A stretch of 17,851 nt of DNA from Acidovorax delafieldii. Its GTDB lineage: Bacteria > Pseudomonadota > Gammaproteobacteria > Burkholderiales > Burkholderiaceae_C. Of this stretch, positions 7,583-16,618 are shown one piece after another. A program made the translations under genes and the position numbers. Numbering within the stretch: position 1 is the stretch's first letter; each line of letters begins with the position of its first letter. The DNA is taken from contig DCVY01000172.1 in assembly GCA_002327945.1 (NCBI GenBank), positions 548 through 18,398 of the forward strand. Direction: 5' to 3'. A model generated the notes under the pieces. The model was given only the letters and a program-made list of their open reading frames with translations. It was not told the DNA's origin and searched no databases.

Positions 7583-7596
7583 ACCCGACACCGGGT
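7583..7596. terminator. Weak hairpin before the OmpA-like lipoprotein gene
   Basis: ACCCG (7583-7587) pairs with CGGGT (7592-7596) around ACAC, followed by only two further T bases. It could be a weak terminator for the upstream small gene or a leader structure of the OmpA-like gene. The stem is short. Confidence 0.2.
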
Positions 7597-7632
7597 TTGC
7601 ACTTTGTCCCCTCATTTTCAAGGAATCTAGCC

Positions 7633-8280
7633 ATGCGTAAATACATCATTCCCGGCGTCGCCGCCGTTGTCGTCCTGGCCACCGGTTGTGCAGAGATGAG
7701 CGATACCCAGCGCCGCACCGCCACGGGCGCAGGCGTGGGCGCGCTGGCGGGTGCTGTGCTCAGCTCGGCCACGGGTGGGCGCGCGGGCACGGGCGCCGTC
7801 GTGGGAGCGGGCGTGGGCGCCCTGGGCACCTACATCTGGTCGCAGAACATGGAGCGCCAAAAGCGCGAGATGGAGCAGGCCACGCAGGGCACCGGCATTG
7901 CCGTGACGCAGACGCAGGACAACCAGCTCAAGCTGGATATCCCGAGCGACATTTCCTTTGCCGTGGGCCGGGCGGACATCCAGCCCAACTTTGTACCGGT
8001 GCTGGATCGGTTTGCCGAGGGCTTGCGCAACAACCCGAACACCGATGTGCGCATCATCGGCCACACCGACAATACCGGCAGCGATGCCGTGAACGACCCG
8101 CTGTCGCTGGACCGTGCGGCCAGCACGCGCAATTACCTCACGGGCCGGGGCGTTGATGGGCGCCGCATTTCGATCGAAGGCATGGGCGAGCGCCAGCCCA
8201 TTGCCACCAACGACACGGCACAAGGTCGCAGCCGAAACCGCCGGGTCGAGATTTATGTGGGTGAGCGCCCGCGCGGCTAA
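7633..8280 (+). CDS. OmpA-family lipoprotein with glycine-zipper domain (YiaD-like)
   Basis: Outer-membrane lipoprotein of 215 residues that probably anchors the membrane to peptidoglycan. The signal peptide MRKYIIPGVAAVVVLATGC gives lipidated Cys19, with Ala after it, consistent with outer-membrane sorting. Residues about 31-68 form a glycine-zipper (GAGVGALAGAVLS..., GAVVGAGVGALG). Residues about 97-215 form the OmpA C-terminal domain: NQLKLDIPSDISFAVG, then IIGHTDNTGS (about 141-150), DPLSLDRAASTRNYL, and the final QGRSRNRRVEIYV with the conserved Arg that contacts diaminopimelate. The start is supported by AAGGA 8 bases before the ATG. It converges with the nitrilase-family gene. In E. 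coli the closest relative in architecture is YiaD, but orthology cannot be established here. Confidence 0.92.
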   Translation: MRKYIIPGVAAVVVLATGCAEMSDTQRRTATGAGVGALAGAVLSSATGGRAGTGAVVGAGVGALGTYIWSQNMERQKREMEQATQGTGIAVTQTQDNQLKLDIPSDISFAVGRADIQPNFVPVLDRFAEGLRNNPNTDVRIIGHTDNTGSDAVNDPLSLDRAASTRNYLTGRGVDGRRISIEGMGERQPIATNDTAQGRSRNRRVEIYVGERPRG

Positions 8281-8451
8281 ACGGCAGGCATGCAGGCACC
8301 GGCGCAGCGGCCCAAAGCGACTTCGGGACCAGTGCGCAGCAGGTTGGCCCGCTCCCCGCTGATTTCACCGGCATCTTGTGGCACACCGCGCTCGGTGCGT
8401 TCCTGCCACCAGGACCACCAGCAAGGTCCAGGGCGACCACCGGCGCCAGCG

Positions 8452-9267
8452 TCACAGGACGCGGTGCTCCAGCGCGGGCAGCTGCGCGCGCACCTGGTGC
8501 ACGCGCCCGGCATCGAGGTCGCCAAGCACCACGCCCGGCCCTTGCGCCAGTGCGTGGACGATCTGCCCCCAGGGATCGACCAGCATGCTGTGCCCCCAAG
8601 TCTGGCGACCGTTTTCGTGCATTCCGCCCTGCGCGGGGGCCAGCACATAGGCCAGGTTTTCCACCGCCCGGGCCCGCAGCAACAACTCCCAGTGGGCCTG
8701 CCCGGTGGTGTGGGTGAAGGCGCTGGGTACCAGCAGCAGGTCGGCCCCCGCGCTGGCGTGCAGGCGATACAGCTCGGGAAACCGCAGGTCGTAGCACACG
8801 CTCAGGCCGACGCGCCAGGTGTGGCCGGTGCGTGCTGGCAGGTCGAAGTGCACCGGTGCGGCCCCTGCCTCGATCACCCGGCCCTCGTCAAAATGCTCGC
8901 GCCCGTTGTCAAACCGAAACAGGTGGATCTTGTCGTAGCGTGCCGCGCACTGGCCCGAAGGGCCATACACCAGCGTGGTGTTGCGCACGCGCGCCGGATC
9001 GGCGGTTTGCATGGGCAGGGTGCCGCCCACCACCCATATCTGCAGCTCCTGGGCAGCGCGGGCGAGAAACGCCTGCACAACGCCATCGCCCGGGGTTTCG
9101 CGCAATGCCAGCTTGTCGGTGTCGCGCAGCCCCATGGCGCCAAAATATTCGGGCAGCACGGCCAGCTCGGCCCCTGCCGTGGCGGCCTGTTCCAGCAGAC
9201 GGCGGGCCATGGCCAGGTTGTCGCTGCGCTGTGTGCCGGAGACCATCTGCAGGGCGGCTACTTTCAT
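8452..9267 (-). CDS. Carbon-nitrogen hydrolase, Nit1 / deaminated glutathione amidase type
   Basis: Cytoplasmic nitrilase-superfamily amidase of 271 residues, full length for the Nit1/YbeM group. The Glu-Lys-Cys catalytic triad is visible: Glu40 in VLPEYF, Lys113 in YDKIHLF, and Cys158 in SVCYDLRFPELYR. The last motif with RFPELYR and the downstream RARAVEN are typical of the Nit branch that removes deaminated glutathione (repair of a transaminase side product) rather than of true nitrilases. The substrate is inferred from the family. The ATG overlaps the yhdP stop codon as ATGA, and AGGAG lies 7 bases upstream inside yhdP, so the two genes are co-transcribed and probably translationally coupled. 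The 171 bases downstream (8281-8451), up to the convergent OmpA-like gene, hold nothing I can identify. Confidence 0.9.
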   Translation of the reverse strand: MKVAALQMVSGTQRSDNLAMARRLLEQAATAGAELAVLPEYFGAMGLRDTDKLALRETPGDGVVQAFLARAAQELQIWVVGGTLPMQTADPARVRNTTLVYGPSGQCAARYDKIHLFRFDNGREHFDEGRVIEAGAAPVHFDLPARTGHTWRVGLSVCYDLRFPELYRLHASAGADLLLVPSAFTHTTGQAHWELLLRARAVENLAYVLAPAQGGMHENGRQTWGHSMLVDPWGQIVHALAQGPGVVLGDLDAGRVHQVRAQLPALEHRVL

Positions 9268-12200
9268 GGGGTCTCTCCTGTGGGTGTTCCTGCGCGCGTG
9301 GGCGGTGTTCCGGGCGCTTGTGCGGCCCCCGCGGGCGCGGGGGCGTTGCCCGATTGTCGGCTGCGCCGGGGAATGCGCACGATGTTCGGATCCGTCCAGG
9401 TGCCGTCAATCTGAAACTCCTGGGTGGCGGCCTCGATCAGGGGGCCGCGCAGAAACACCTGGGCCAGAAAGCTGCCCAGTCCGACGACCGGGTTGATGGC
9501 CGTGGCCACCAGCGAGGCGGTCAGGGCATTGATCTCGGGCACCACCACCACATGCAGGTTCTGGGTTTCGTGGTCGATGTTGGCGCTGCCCTCCATCAGC
9601 ACGGCTGCGTTGACCCCCTTCATCTGCAGGTTGTTGGTGATGGCAACGCCCTGCTCGATGCGCACGTCGCCCCGCACGAAATCGAATGCAAAACCCTCGC
9701 TGAACACATCGCGGAAATCCAGGGTCAGGCGGCGTGGCAGGGCTTGCAGGCTCAGCACGCCGAGCAGCTTGGCAAGCCCCGGATCCGCCTGGAGGAACTG
9801 GCCTGACTCCACATTCAGATGGATCTGCCCGGTCATGGAGCGATAGTCGGGGCTCATGGGCGCGCCCATCCAGGCCACCTGCCCCTGCATGCGCCCCTTG
9901 CCGCGGCGCACCACGTTTTCCATGCCAAAACGGGCCAGCAGGTCGCCTGAGTCGCGAATGTCGAGCTGAAAGTTCATCACCGTGCGGCGGCGCGGCGCCC
10001 GCTCGCTGCCAGCCATCAACGCCCAGTGGCCGTTGCCGGTAAAGCTGGCTTCGGGTGTCGTGATGTTGAACTTGCCCAGCCGCCACTCGCGCTGGGCCGC
10101 ATCGGCGCCGCGGTTTTGCGCTTCGATCTCCACGCGCCCGAGTTTGCGGCCGCGCAGTTCAAAGTCGTCCACCACGATGTCCAGCGCCGGCATCGTGCCC
10201 GGCTGCTCGTCCAGCAACGCCTCGAACTGCGTGGCGGCGCTTTGCGGCAGCTTCATGCGCGCCAGGCGGGCATAGACCCGGCCCGCCGGGTTGTCCCGGG
10301 TGCCGGCCTGCCGGTATTCGACATAGCCGTTGAGTTCCGTGGCGTCCAGATTGGCACGCCAGGTGGAGCCGTCCCGCGAGCCGCCCACCACCAAGTTGTG
10401 CAGTGTGCGCCCCTGTAGGGTGAGTGTTTGCGCGCGCACCGCGGCGGTGGTGGGCAGATAGTCTGGCGCTGTGCTGTCGGCCTTGTTGTCCGCCGTGCTG
10501 TCGGTCTTGGTGGCGGCTGCATGGGGGCTGGTGTTGGTGGCGCCTGCCTGGGCCAGCACTTTTTCCCAGGCGTCCATGTCCAGGTGTGCTGCATGGATGT
10601 TGGCCGCCACGCCGTTCGCCGGCATGGGTGCGGTTTCGCCGCTGGCCAGGCCGATGCCGATGGCGCCGCGCAGCACACGCGTCTCGTCGCCCCGGTGCTC
10701 GCGCTGGTAGCTGGCAGATCCGATGGGGCCGAGGTCCAGGGTGATCTGGTCGCGCACCGGCGCCGAGGCAGCGCCTGCGGGGGGGGCGGCCAGGGATTCC
10801 CGCGCGACCTGGGTCTGAAAGCGCAAAGGCAGCACGGCTGCGGCAGTCTTGGCCAGCGGTGCGGGCAGGGCGAGACCCATTCCCTGCAAGGTGGTGGTGA
10901 CCTGGATCTCGGGGACGCCCCCGCGAAATGCCAGCGCCAGCGTGTAGGGCGTGCTGCCTGTGGCGCTGCGGGCCAGTTGCGACAGCATGCCCAGCTGGCG
11001 CGCCTGCTGCAGTCCCTCGGCAGTGGCCGTGCCTTGCGCCCGCAGCTGCACGGCAGACTCGGTGGCGCCGGCAGGCAGCGCACGCATTCCGCCCTCCAGG
11101 CGCAGGTCGCCACCCAGGGCGCGCGCCTGCACTCCGTTCACGGAAAATCCGGTGTCGGTGAATTGCACGGTGCCACGGGCGCGCGACAGCAGGGGCGTTT
11201 GCGGGGTGATCTGCACATCATTGCCCGCCAGCACCACGCTGCCCTGTACTTTTGATTGTTCGATATCGCTGATCGGCAGGCTCAGTCGCAGCTGCAGATC
11301 GGCATTGCCCGTGCCGCTGGCCTGGTCGAGGGCGCGGTTGGTCATGCGCGCCAGCGGCGAGGTGCGCAAGATGGTTAGCAACTCGGGTAGCGGCCCGCGT
11401 GCATCGGCCTTGACGTCCACCACGGTGTGCGACAGGTCGGGAATCTTCGCCTCCACCTTGCTGACCCGCACGCCCGGCGTGCCGGCAAAGACGCCCGTGC
11501 TGGCGCGCACCTGCATGGCGGAGCGATCGAAGGTCAGTTCTCCGGACAGCTGGGTGAGCGCCGGCCAGGGCGGGTCGCCGCTGGGCTGCAGCCGGGGAGG
11601 AACATAGGCCAGGGTCACGTCCTTGACGTGGGCGGTAATGCGGAAATCGCCCTGCCGGGGGTCATTGGCAGGAATATCATCCAGGCGCCCCTTGACGTGG
11701 AACTGCACGTTGCTGGCCGTGCCGGCCTGGATGGCGTCGCGCACATAGCGGCGTGAGTCGTCCGGAAGGCTCAAGGGCAGATAGCGGTGCACGCGGGTTC
11801 CATTGGCCCGCGTCAGCGTACCCGACAGGTCGATGACGCCCGGAAAGCGGGCGTGCTGCGGGTCTTGGCCGGCATCGCTGGTGCTCCAGCTGGCGCGCAA
11901 TTCACCCTGCATGTCCGCATTGGAAAACCGCACATTGCTGGCCTGAACCGCCAGGCGTTGCCCATCCCCTTGCCCGTCTATTTGCCAGCGCAAGTCTGCG
12001 TTCAGCTGGTCCAGGGGCACGGCAGGGTCTTCAAAGGCGCCGGGCAGAATCACCTCGCCCGAGGCAATGCGCAGGCTGGCCTTGCCGCCCGCCTGGGTCA
12101 TGTCGATGTCCAGGCTGGCGCCGCTCAGGCCCGGCACGGTGCTGCCGGCCTCCCGCTGTGTGGCAGCCAGGGCCAGCCCCGTGGCCTTGCCGCGCACCTG

Positions 12201-13442
12201 GTATTGCTGCAAGGCATCGAGCGGGCCACGCCAGGTGGCATGCACCTCGTCGACCAGCCCCTGGGGGGCGTAGGTTTGCAATGCGGTGTGGGTGGCCGCT
12301 CCCAGCGGCAGGCGGCTGCCGATCTGGGCCAGCGCGGCAAGATCCAGGCGGTCCGCGCGCAGCTCACCCTGGGCGGGCACTTTGCCTGCGGCCTGCGTGT
12401 GTTGCAGGCGCAGGTTGCCACCGGGCCACGCCAGGCCATCGTCGGTCACAAACTGCAGGCCCTGGGTATAAAACTCGAAGCCGCCTTGCAGCCGCCGCCC
12501 GCCCAGCCGGCCTTCGATGGAGGGCAGCGCCAGGGCCTTGAGCTGTGGCCCCAGCGTGGCATTGACTTCGGCCAGCGCCAGGTCGGCCGTGCCACCCACG
12601 ATCTGGCCGCGCTGCACGTCGGCCCATGCGCGAACGGCACCCTGGCCTCGCGCCACCTCAAAGCCCACGTCGGCATGGTGGCGCAAACGGGAGACGTCCA
12701 CGCGTGAAAAGTCGGCAAACAGCTGGCCGCTCCAGTGCTGCCAGTCGCCGTCGCGTGCATGCAGCAGCGGCGCACGAAACAGCCCGGTCAGCGTGAACCG
12801 GTCGCCCCAGGCCGGCGGCGGCGTGGCCGCCATGCGCATGTTGTGCTGCCAGCTGCCGTTGCGCAGCAGCACATCGACATTTTTCAGCGCCAGCTCGGGT
12901 GCGCCACGCAACTCGTCGGTCCAGCGCAGCGTGCCGCCCTGGATGACGACTTCGCCCTGCGAAAACAGCCAGTCTGCTGCGGCGTTGTCCTCGCCCGCGG
13001 TCTCCGAAAAAGTGAGACCCGCCACCACAATGCGGCCGTCTGCCTGCCTGCGGATGTCGAGGTCGGGGTGTTCGATATAGAGCTGCGCGAAACCCCAGTT
13101 CAGCAGCGAGCGCGGGGACAGGGCCGCCACCACGCGCGGCAGCTGCAGCGCGGCGCGGCCCTGTGCATCCAGCAGCGCGACATCCAGCAGCTCGAAGGAG
13201 GGGATCAGGCCCTGCGAACGCGCCGTGATGGACCCGATGCGCACCGGTGCCCCCAGAGCCCGTGCGGCCTGCGCCTCCAGTTGCGGGCGGAAATCGCCAA
13301 TACGCGGCACAATCCAGCCATGCAGTGCTCCCCACACGGCGGCCAGCAGCAGCCAGAAGGCCAGCATGCACCCCAGCGACCACCGCGCGAACCCGGCGAT
13401 GCATCGCAACAGGCGTGAGGGGCGATTGAATGGGTCGATCAT
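9264..13442 (-). CDS. yhdP: YhdP family AsmA-like envelope protein
   Basis: Very large (1392-residue) inner-membrane-anchored periplasmic protein of the AsmA-like/DUF3971 group. In E. coli, YhdP with TamB and YdbH moves phospholipids to the outer membrane. A basic N-terminus (MIDPFNRPSRLLRC) is followed by one membrane span (about 20-42) and then long repeats of beta-rich segments. The C-terminal block with LLGVLSLQALPRRLTLDF, RDVFSEGFAFDFVRGDVRI and VVVVPEINALTASLVATAINPVVGLGSFL is diagnostic of YhdP. Family members are about 1200-1400 residues. A Thr/Ala/Asp/Ser-rich insert (encoded about 10460-10530) and a Pro/Ala/Thr tail look disordered. No strong ribosome-binding site precedes the ATG. 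It is divergent from glnE (138 bases apart) and overlaps the downstream nitrilase-family gene by 4 bases. Confidence 0.92.
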   Translation of the reverse strand: MIDPFNRPSRLLRCIAGFARWSLGCMLAFWLLLAAVWGALHGWIVPRIGDFRPQLEAQAARALGAPVRIGSITARSQGLIPSFELLDVALLDAQGRAALQLPRVVAALSPRSLLNWGFAQLYIEHPDLDIRRQADGRIVVAGLTFSETAGEDNAAADWLFSQGEVVIQGGTLRWTDELRGAPELALKNVDVLLRNGSWQHNMRMAATPPPAWGDRFTLTGLFRAPLLHARDGDWQHWSGQLFADFSRVDVSRLRHHADVGFEVARGQGAVRAWADVQRGQIVGGTADLALAEVNATLGPQLKALALPSIEGRLGGRRLQGGFEFYTQGLQFVTDDGLAWPGGNLRLQHTQAAGKVPAQGELRADRLDLAALAQIGSRLPLGAATHTALQTYAPQGLVDEVHATWRGPLDALQQYQVRGKATGLALAATQREAGSTVPGLSGASLDIDMTQAGGKASLRIASGEVILPGAFEDPAVPLDQLNADLRWQIDGQGDGQRLAVQASNVRFSNADMQGELRASWSTSDAGQDPQHARFPGVIDLSGTLTRANGTRVHRYLPLSLPDDSRRYVRDAIQAGTASNVQFHVKGRLDDIPANDPRQGDFRITAHVKDVTLAYVPPRLQPSGDPPWPALTQLSGELTFDRSAMQVRASTGVFAGTPGVRVSKVEAKIPDLSHTVVDVKADARGPLPELLTILRTSPLARMTNRALDQASGTGNADLQLRLSLPISDIEQSKVQGSVVLAGNDVQITPQTPLLSRARGTVQFTDTGFSVNGVQARALGGDLRLEGGMRALPAGATESAVQLRAQGTATAEGLQQARQLGMLSQLARSATGSTPYTLALAFRGGVPEIQVTTTLQGMGLALPAPLAKTAAAVLPLRFQTQVARESLAAPPAGAASAPVRDQITLDLGPIGSASYQREHRGDETRVLRGAIGIGLASGETAPMPANGVAANIHAAHLDMDAWEKVLAQAGATNTSPHAAATKTDSTADNKADSTAPDYLPTTAAVRAQTLTLQGRTLHNLVVGGSRDGSTWRANLDATELNGYVEYRQAGTRDNPAGRVYARLARMKLPQSAATQFEALLDEQPGTMPALDIVVDDFELRGRKLGRVEIEAQNRGADAAQREWRLGKFNITTPEASFTGNGHWALMAGSERAPRRRTVMNFQLDIRDSGDLLARFGMENVVRRGKGRMQGQVAWMGAPMSPDYRSMTGQIHLNVESGQFLQADPGLAKLLGVLSLQALPRRLTLDFRDVFSEGFAFDFVRGDVRIEQGVAITNNLQMKGVNAAVLMEGSANIDHETQNLHVVVVPEINALTASLVATAINPVVGLGSFLAQVFLRGPLIEAATQEFQIDGTWTDPNIVRIPRRSRQSGNAPAPAGAAQAPGTPPTRAGTPTGETP
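10468..10515. repeat. Imperfect 24-base tandem repeat within yhdP
   Basis: Two adjacent 24-base units (10468-10491 and 10492-10515) share the exact core GTGCTGTCGG at the same offset with several differences around it. They encode a disordered Asp-Ser-Thr-Ala-rich stretch (DSTA occurs twice), in frame, so the duplication is tolerated. Confidence 0.5.
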
Positions 13443-13465
13443 TGGTAGGTTTGAATGTGGCAGGA

Positions 13466-13471
13466 ATTATG
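13466..13471 (-). promoter_or_regulatory. yhdP: Possible -10 element (CATAAT) for yhdP
   Basis: On the minus strand CATAAT (5 of 6 match to TATAAT) lies 23 bases before the yhdP ATG, in an AT-richer patch of the 138-base yhdP/glnE gap. No convincing -35 is seen at 16-18 bases. I find no clear promoter for glnE in the same gap. Confidence 0.25.
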
Positions 13472-13580
13472 ACCCGCGACCGAAGGGTGGGTTCAGTGAA
13501 AACCGGTGTCCTGAGAGCCCGTCTGCGATCTCCAAGGCCACCCCTGGGAGGCCGCAAACAGGCTTCGATTGATGTAGCGT

Positions 13581-16373
13581 ATGCAGCGGCCCGCCGCTCC
13601 CCTTGCCATGCCCACCTATCCCTCTGAGTTTTCGGGCGCCGATGCATTGGCAGGCTTGGCCGGGTATTCCCGGTTTTTCCAGCGTCTGCAACGCCGCTAC
13701 GCGCACGATCTGGGCTTGCTGCCAGCCGGAGCGCCGGACAAGGCATCCATGGCGCAGGCCTTTGCGGCGCTGCAGGCCAGGGGGGGCGACACGGCGACCG
13801 CCCTGCGCACATTGCGCCAGCTGGTCATGGAGCGGCTGATCCGGCTCGATTGCGAAGCCCAGGCGCCGCTGGCCGACATCACCCGCGCCGTCACCGAACT
13901 GGCCGAGTTCGCGCTCGATCAAGCGTGCCTGCACGCCCGCCGCGAGCTGGACAGCCGCCATGGCGCGCCGCTCTCGCTCGATGGGCAGCCCGTGCCCCTG
14001 TGGGTGATCGGCATGGGCAAACTGGGTGCGCGTGAGCTCAACGTGTCCAGCGACATCGACCTCATTTACGTCTATGCGCAAGACGGCGAAACGGCCGGCA
14101 ACCCCGAGGGGCGTGGCCGCATTTCCAACCACGAATATTTCGCCCATGCGGTGAAGATCATCTACAGCCTGGTGGGCGATACGACCGAACACGGTTTTGT
14201 CTTCCGGGTGGACCTGGCCCTGCGGCCCCACGGCAATTCCGGCCCCGCCGCCGTGTCGCTGGCGGCGCTGGAGGAATACCTGCAGGTGCAGGGGCGTGAG
14301 TGGGAGCGCTTTGCCTGGCTCAAGAGCCGGGTGGTGGCCCCGCAGGCCTGCATCGGCAGTGCCGAAGTGCTGGCGCTGCGCAGCGTGGTGCTGCCGTTCG
14401 TGTTCCGCCGCTACCTGGACTACAGCGTGTTTGATGCGCTGCGCACCCTGCACCGGCAGATCCGCGAGCACGCCGCCAAGCGCAGCGCAGGTCATCCAGA
14501 GCGCGCCAACGATGTGAAGCTGTCGCGCGGCGGCATTCGAGAAATCGAATTCATTGTGCAGTTGCTGCAGGTGGTGCGCGGCGGGCAGTTTCCAGAATTG
14601 CGTCGCCGGTCCACGCTGGATGCGCTGCCACGGCTGGCCCAGGCCGGGCTCATGTCTGCGCAGACGGCCGATGCGCTGGCGCGGGCCTATGCGTTCTTGC
14701 GCCGTGTGGAGCACCGCATCCAGTACCTGGATGACCAGCAGACCCATGTCCTGCCCACGCGCGACGAGGATCTGGCCTGGATTGCCCGCACCATGGGTTG
14801 CGGCGACTGCTGTGCTTTTCTGCACGAGCTCGATGCCCACCGTGAGCTGGTGGCGCAAGAGTTCGACACCCTGCTGGGCGGCAATGACCAGAAGGAATGC
14901 AATGGCGGCGGATGCGGCGGGCCGCGTGCGGTTGCACCCCCCCCGCCCGAGCTGGAAAGCTTGCTCGAACAGCTGCCTGCCGGCTTTCGCGAGCGCGTGG
15001 CCGAGTGGCGCACCCATCCCCGTGTGATTGCGTTGCGCGACGAAGCCCGCGCGCGGCTGTTCCGGCTGGTCCAGCGCACGGCGCAGTGGCTGGGCGAAGG
15101 GCGCGTCACCGAGGAGGCGGCCGTGCGCCTGGTCAACTGGCTGGAGCCCCTGTTGCGCCGCGAAAGCTATCTGGCCCTGCTGCTGGAACGCCCCTCGGTG
15201 CATGAGCAGCTGCTGCACCTCTTGGGTGCCGCCCGATGGCCCGCACGCTACCTTCTGCAACACCCGGGCGTCATCGATGAACTGGTGGGTGATGCGCTGC
15301 TGGCCGAACGTTTCGTGGGGGCCGATTTCGAGCGTGAACTGGCCCTGCGGCTGGCTTCGCTGCATTCCACCGGCGAGGACGACGACGAAACCCTGCTGAA
15401 CCTGCTGCGCCGCGCGCAACATGCAGAAACCTTCCGCACACTGGCCCGCGATGTGGAGCACCGGATCACCGTTGAGCAGGTGGCCGATGACCTCAGCGCG
15501 CTGGCCGACAGCGTGCTGCGCATCTCTGCACAGTGGTGCTGGAGCCGCCTGAAGAACCGGCACCGCGAAACGCCGCAATTTGCCATCATTGGCTACGGCA
15601 AGCTGGGCGGCAAAGAGCTGGGTTACGGCAGCGACCTCGACATCGTTTTCGTGTTCGACGATGACGACGAGCGCGCCCCCGAGATCTATGCGGCATTTGT
15701 GCGCAAGCTCATCAACTGGCTCACCGTGAAGACCGGCGAGGGAGACCTGTACGAAATCGACACGGCCCTGCGCCCCAATGGCAGCTCCGGCCTGCTGGTC
15801 ACCAGTTTTGATGCCTACGCCGCTTACCAGCAGCAGCGCGGCAGCAACACGGCCTGGACCTGGGAACACCAGGCGATGACGCGGGCGCGCTTCGTGCTGG
15901 GCAGTGCCGCCCTGCAGGCCCGGTTCGATGCGGTGCGCGAAGCCGTCATCACGTCGCCGCGCGACCCCGTCGCGTTGCGCGCAGAGATCGTGGCCATGCG
16001 CGAGCGCGTGCGCTTGGCCCATCGCACGCGCGAAGGGCGGTTCGATGTGAAACACAGCCCGGGCGGCATGGTGGATGCCGAATTTGCCGTGCAGTATCTG
16101 GTGCTGGCGCATTCGGCCCAACACCCTGAACTGGTGGGCAACGTGGGCAACATTGCGCTGTTGCAGCGCGCCGAGCAGGTGGGCTTGCTGCCAGCCGGTG
16201 TGGGCCAGGCCGCGGCCGACGCCTACCGCGAACTGCGCCGGGTGCAGCACCGCGCACGGCTCGATGAAGTGCCCACCGAGGTCACGCCACCGGCGCTGCA
16301 GGCAGAGCAGGGCGCGGTGCTGGCGCTCTGGCACGCGGTGTTTGGTGCAAACCCGGTGCGCCACACCACCTGA
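13581..16373 (+). CDS. glnE: Bifunctional glutamine synthetase adenylyltransferase / adenylyl-removing enzyme
   Basis: Cytoplasmic 930-residue enzyme (E. coli GlnE is about 946) that adds AMP to, and removes AMP by phosphorolysis from, a Tyr of glutamine synthetase, under control of PII protein and glutamine. Both nucleotidyltransferase domains are complete. The N-terminal adenylyl-removase has GMGKLGARELNVSSDIDL (about 144-161) and later DLALRPHG (about 211-218). The C-terminal adenylyltransferase has GYGKLGGKELGYGSDLDIV (about 671-689) and IDTALRPNGSSG (about 726-737). The central regulatory helical region lies between. A short Gly/Pro-rich linker (about 433-457) containing an 8-C run separates the removase half. 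The start is uncertain: ATG 13581 and ATG 13608 both lack a good Shine-Dalgarno. It is divergent from yhdP. Confidence 0.95.
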   Translation: MQRPAAPLAMPTYPSEFSGADALAGLAGYSRFFQRLQRRYAHDLGLLPAGAPDKASMAQAFAALQARGGDTATALRTLRQLVMERLIRLDCEAQAPLADITRAVTELAEFALDQACLHARRELDSRHGAPLSLDGQPVPLWVIGMGKLGARELNVSSDIDLIYVYAQDGETAGNPEGRGRISNHEYFAHAVKIIYSLVGDTTEHGFVFRVDLALRPHGNSGPAAVSLAALEEYLQVQGREWERFAWLKSRVVAPQACIGSAEVLALRSVVLPFVFRRYLDYSVFDALRTLHRQIREHAAKRSAGHPERANDVKLSRGGIREIEFIVQLLQVVRGGQFPELRRRSTLDALPRLAQAGLMSAQTADALARAYAFLRRVEHRIQYLDDQQTHVLPTRDEDLAWIARTMGCGDCCAFLHELDAHRELVAQEFDTLLGGNDQKECNGGGCGGPRAVAPPPPELESLLEQLPAGFRERVAEWRTHPRVIALRDEARARLFRLVQRTAQWLGEGRVTEEAAVRLVNWLEPLLRRESYLALLLERPSVHEQLLHLLGAARWPARYLLQHPGVIDELVGDALLAERFVGADFERELALRLASLHSTGEDDDETLLNLLRRAQHAETFRTLARDVEHRITVEQVADDLSALADSVLRISAQWCWSRLKNRHRETPQFAIIGYGKLGGKELGYGSDLDIVFVFDDDDERAPEIYAAFVRKLINWLTVKTGEGDLYEIDTALRPNGSSGLLVTSFDAYAAYQQQRGSNTAWTWEHQAMTRARFVLGSAALQARFDAVREAVITSPRDPVALRAEIVAMRERVRLAHRTREGRFDVKHSPGGMVDAEFAVQYLVLAHSAQHPELVGNVGNIALLQRAEQVGLLPAGVGQAAADAYRELRRVQHRARLDEVPTEVTPPALQAEQGAVLALWHAVFGANPVRHTT

Positions 16374-16430
16374 AGCCATGTGCTTGCTCCGCGGGCCGTG
16401 AAGGACTCGCGCGTTGTCGGCAGCGGGCGC

Positions 16431-16440
16431 GGGGGGGGGG
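16431..16440. repeat. Ten-G homopolymer tract
   Basis: Run of ten G bases in the 257-base gap between glnE and the HD-GYP-like gene, about 190 bases before the latter's ATG. Such tracts slip during replication. It is too far from the start to show promoter involvement. The rest of the gap (16374-16585) holds nothing I can identify. Confidence 0.6.
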
Positions 16441-16585
16441 CGGTGGCCCAGGGGCAACGCGGGTGAACGCAATGCGCACGTTATCCGCCTGCCATTTCAC
16501 AACGGTATCCTGTTTTCAGCCGTTGGAGGGCCGCCCTGCACAGCCGGCTTGGTCTGGCAGACAGCGGTCTATTTCCCCGGTTTCT

Positions 16586-16611
16586 CCGCCCTTGCAGGCG
16601 GTTTGATTGTT
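16586..16611 (+). terminator. Hairpin with T-rich tail upstream of the HD-GYP-like gene
   Basis: CCGCC (16586-16590) pairs with GGCGG (16597-16601) around CTTGCA and is followed by TTTGATTGTT. It could be an intrinsic terminator of read-through from glnE, or merely overlap the promoter of the next gene. The 5-base stem is short. Confidence 0.25.
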
Positions 16612-16618
16612 AGATAAT
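16592..16618 (+). promoter_or_regulatory. Possible sigma-70-like promoter for the HD-GYP-like gene
   Basis: TTGCAG (16592-16597) and GATAAT (16613-16618) are separated by 15 bases, slightly short. The predicted transcript start would be only a few bases before the ATG at 16631, implying a very short leader, consistent with no visible Shine-Dalgarno. Confidence 0.3.

Noticed and set aside
8281..8451. Terminator or small gene in the OmpA-like / nitrilase convergent gap
   Set aside because: I found no stem with a T run and no short frame with a ribosome-binding site.
8290..9414. 374-codon plus-strand frame opposite the nitrilase-family gene
   Set aside because: The minus-strand gene has the full catalytic triad; this frame has no coherent domain.
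10428..12707. Several long plus-strand frames opposite yhdP
   Set aside because: They are shadows of the yhdP reading frame with Gln/Gly/His-rich composition and no motifs.
13467..16472. 1001-codon open frame on the minus strand opposite glnE
   Set aside because: glnE on the plus strand has all family motifs. The antisense product is a Gln/His/Gly-rich shadow without recognisable features.
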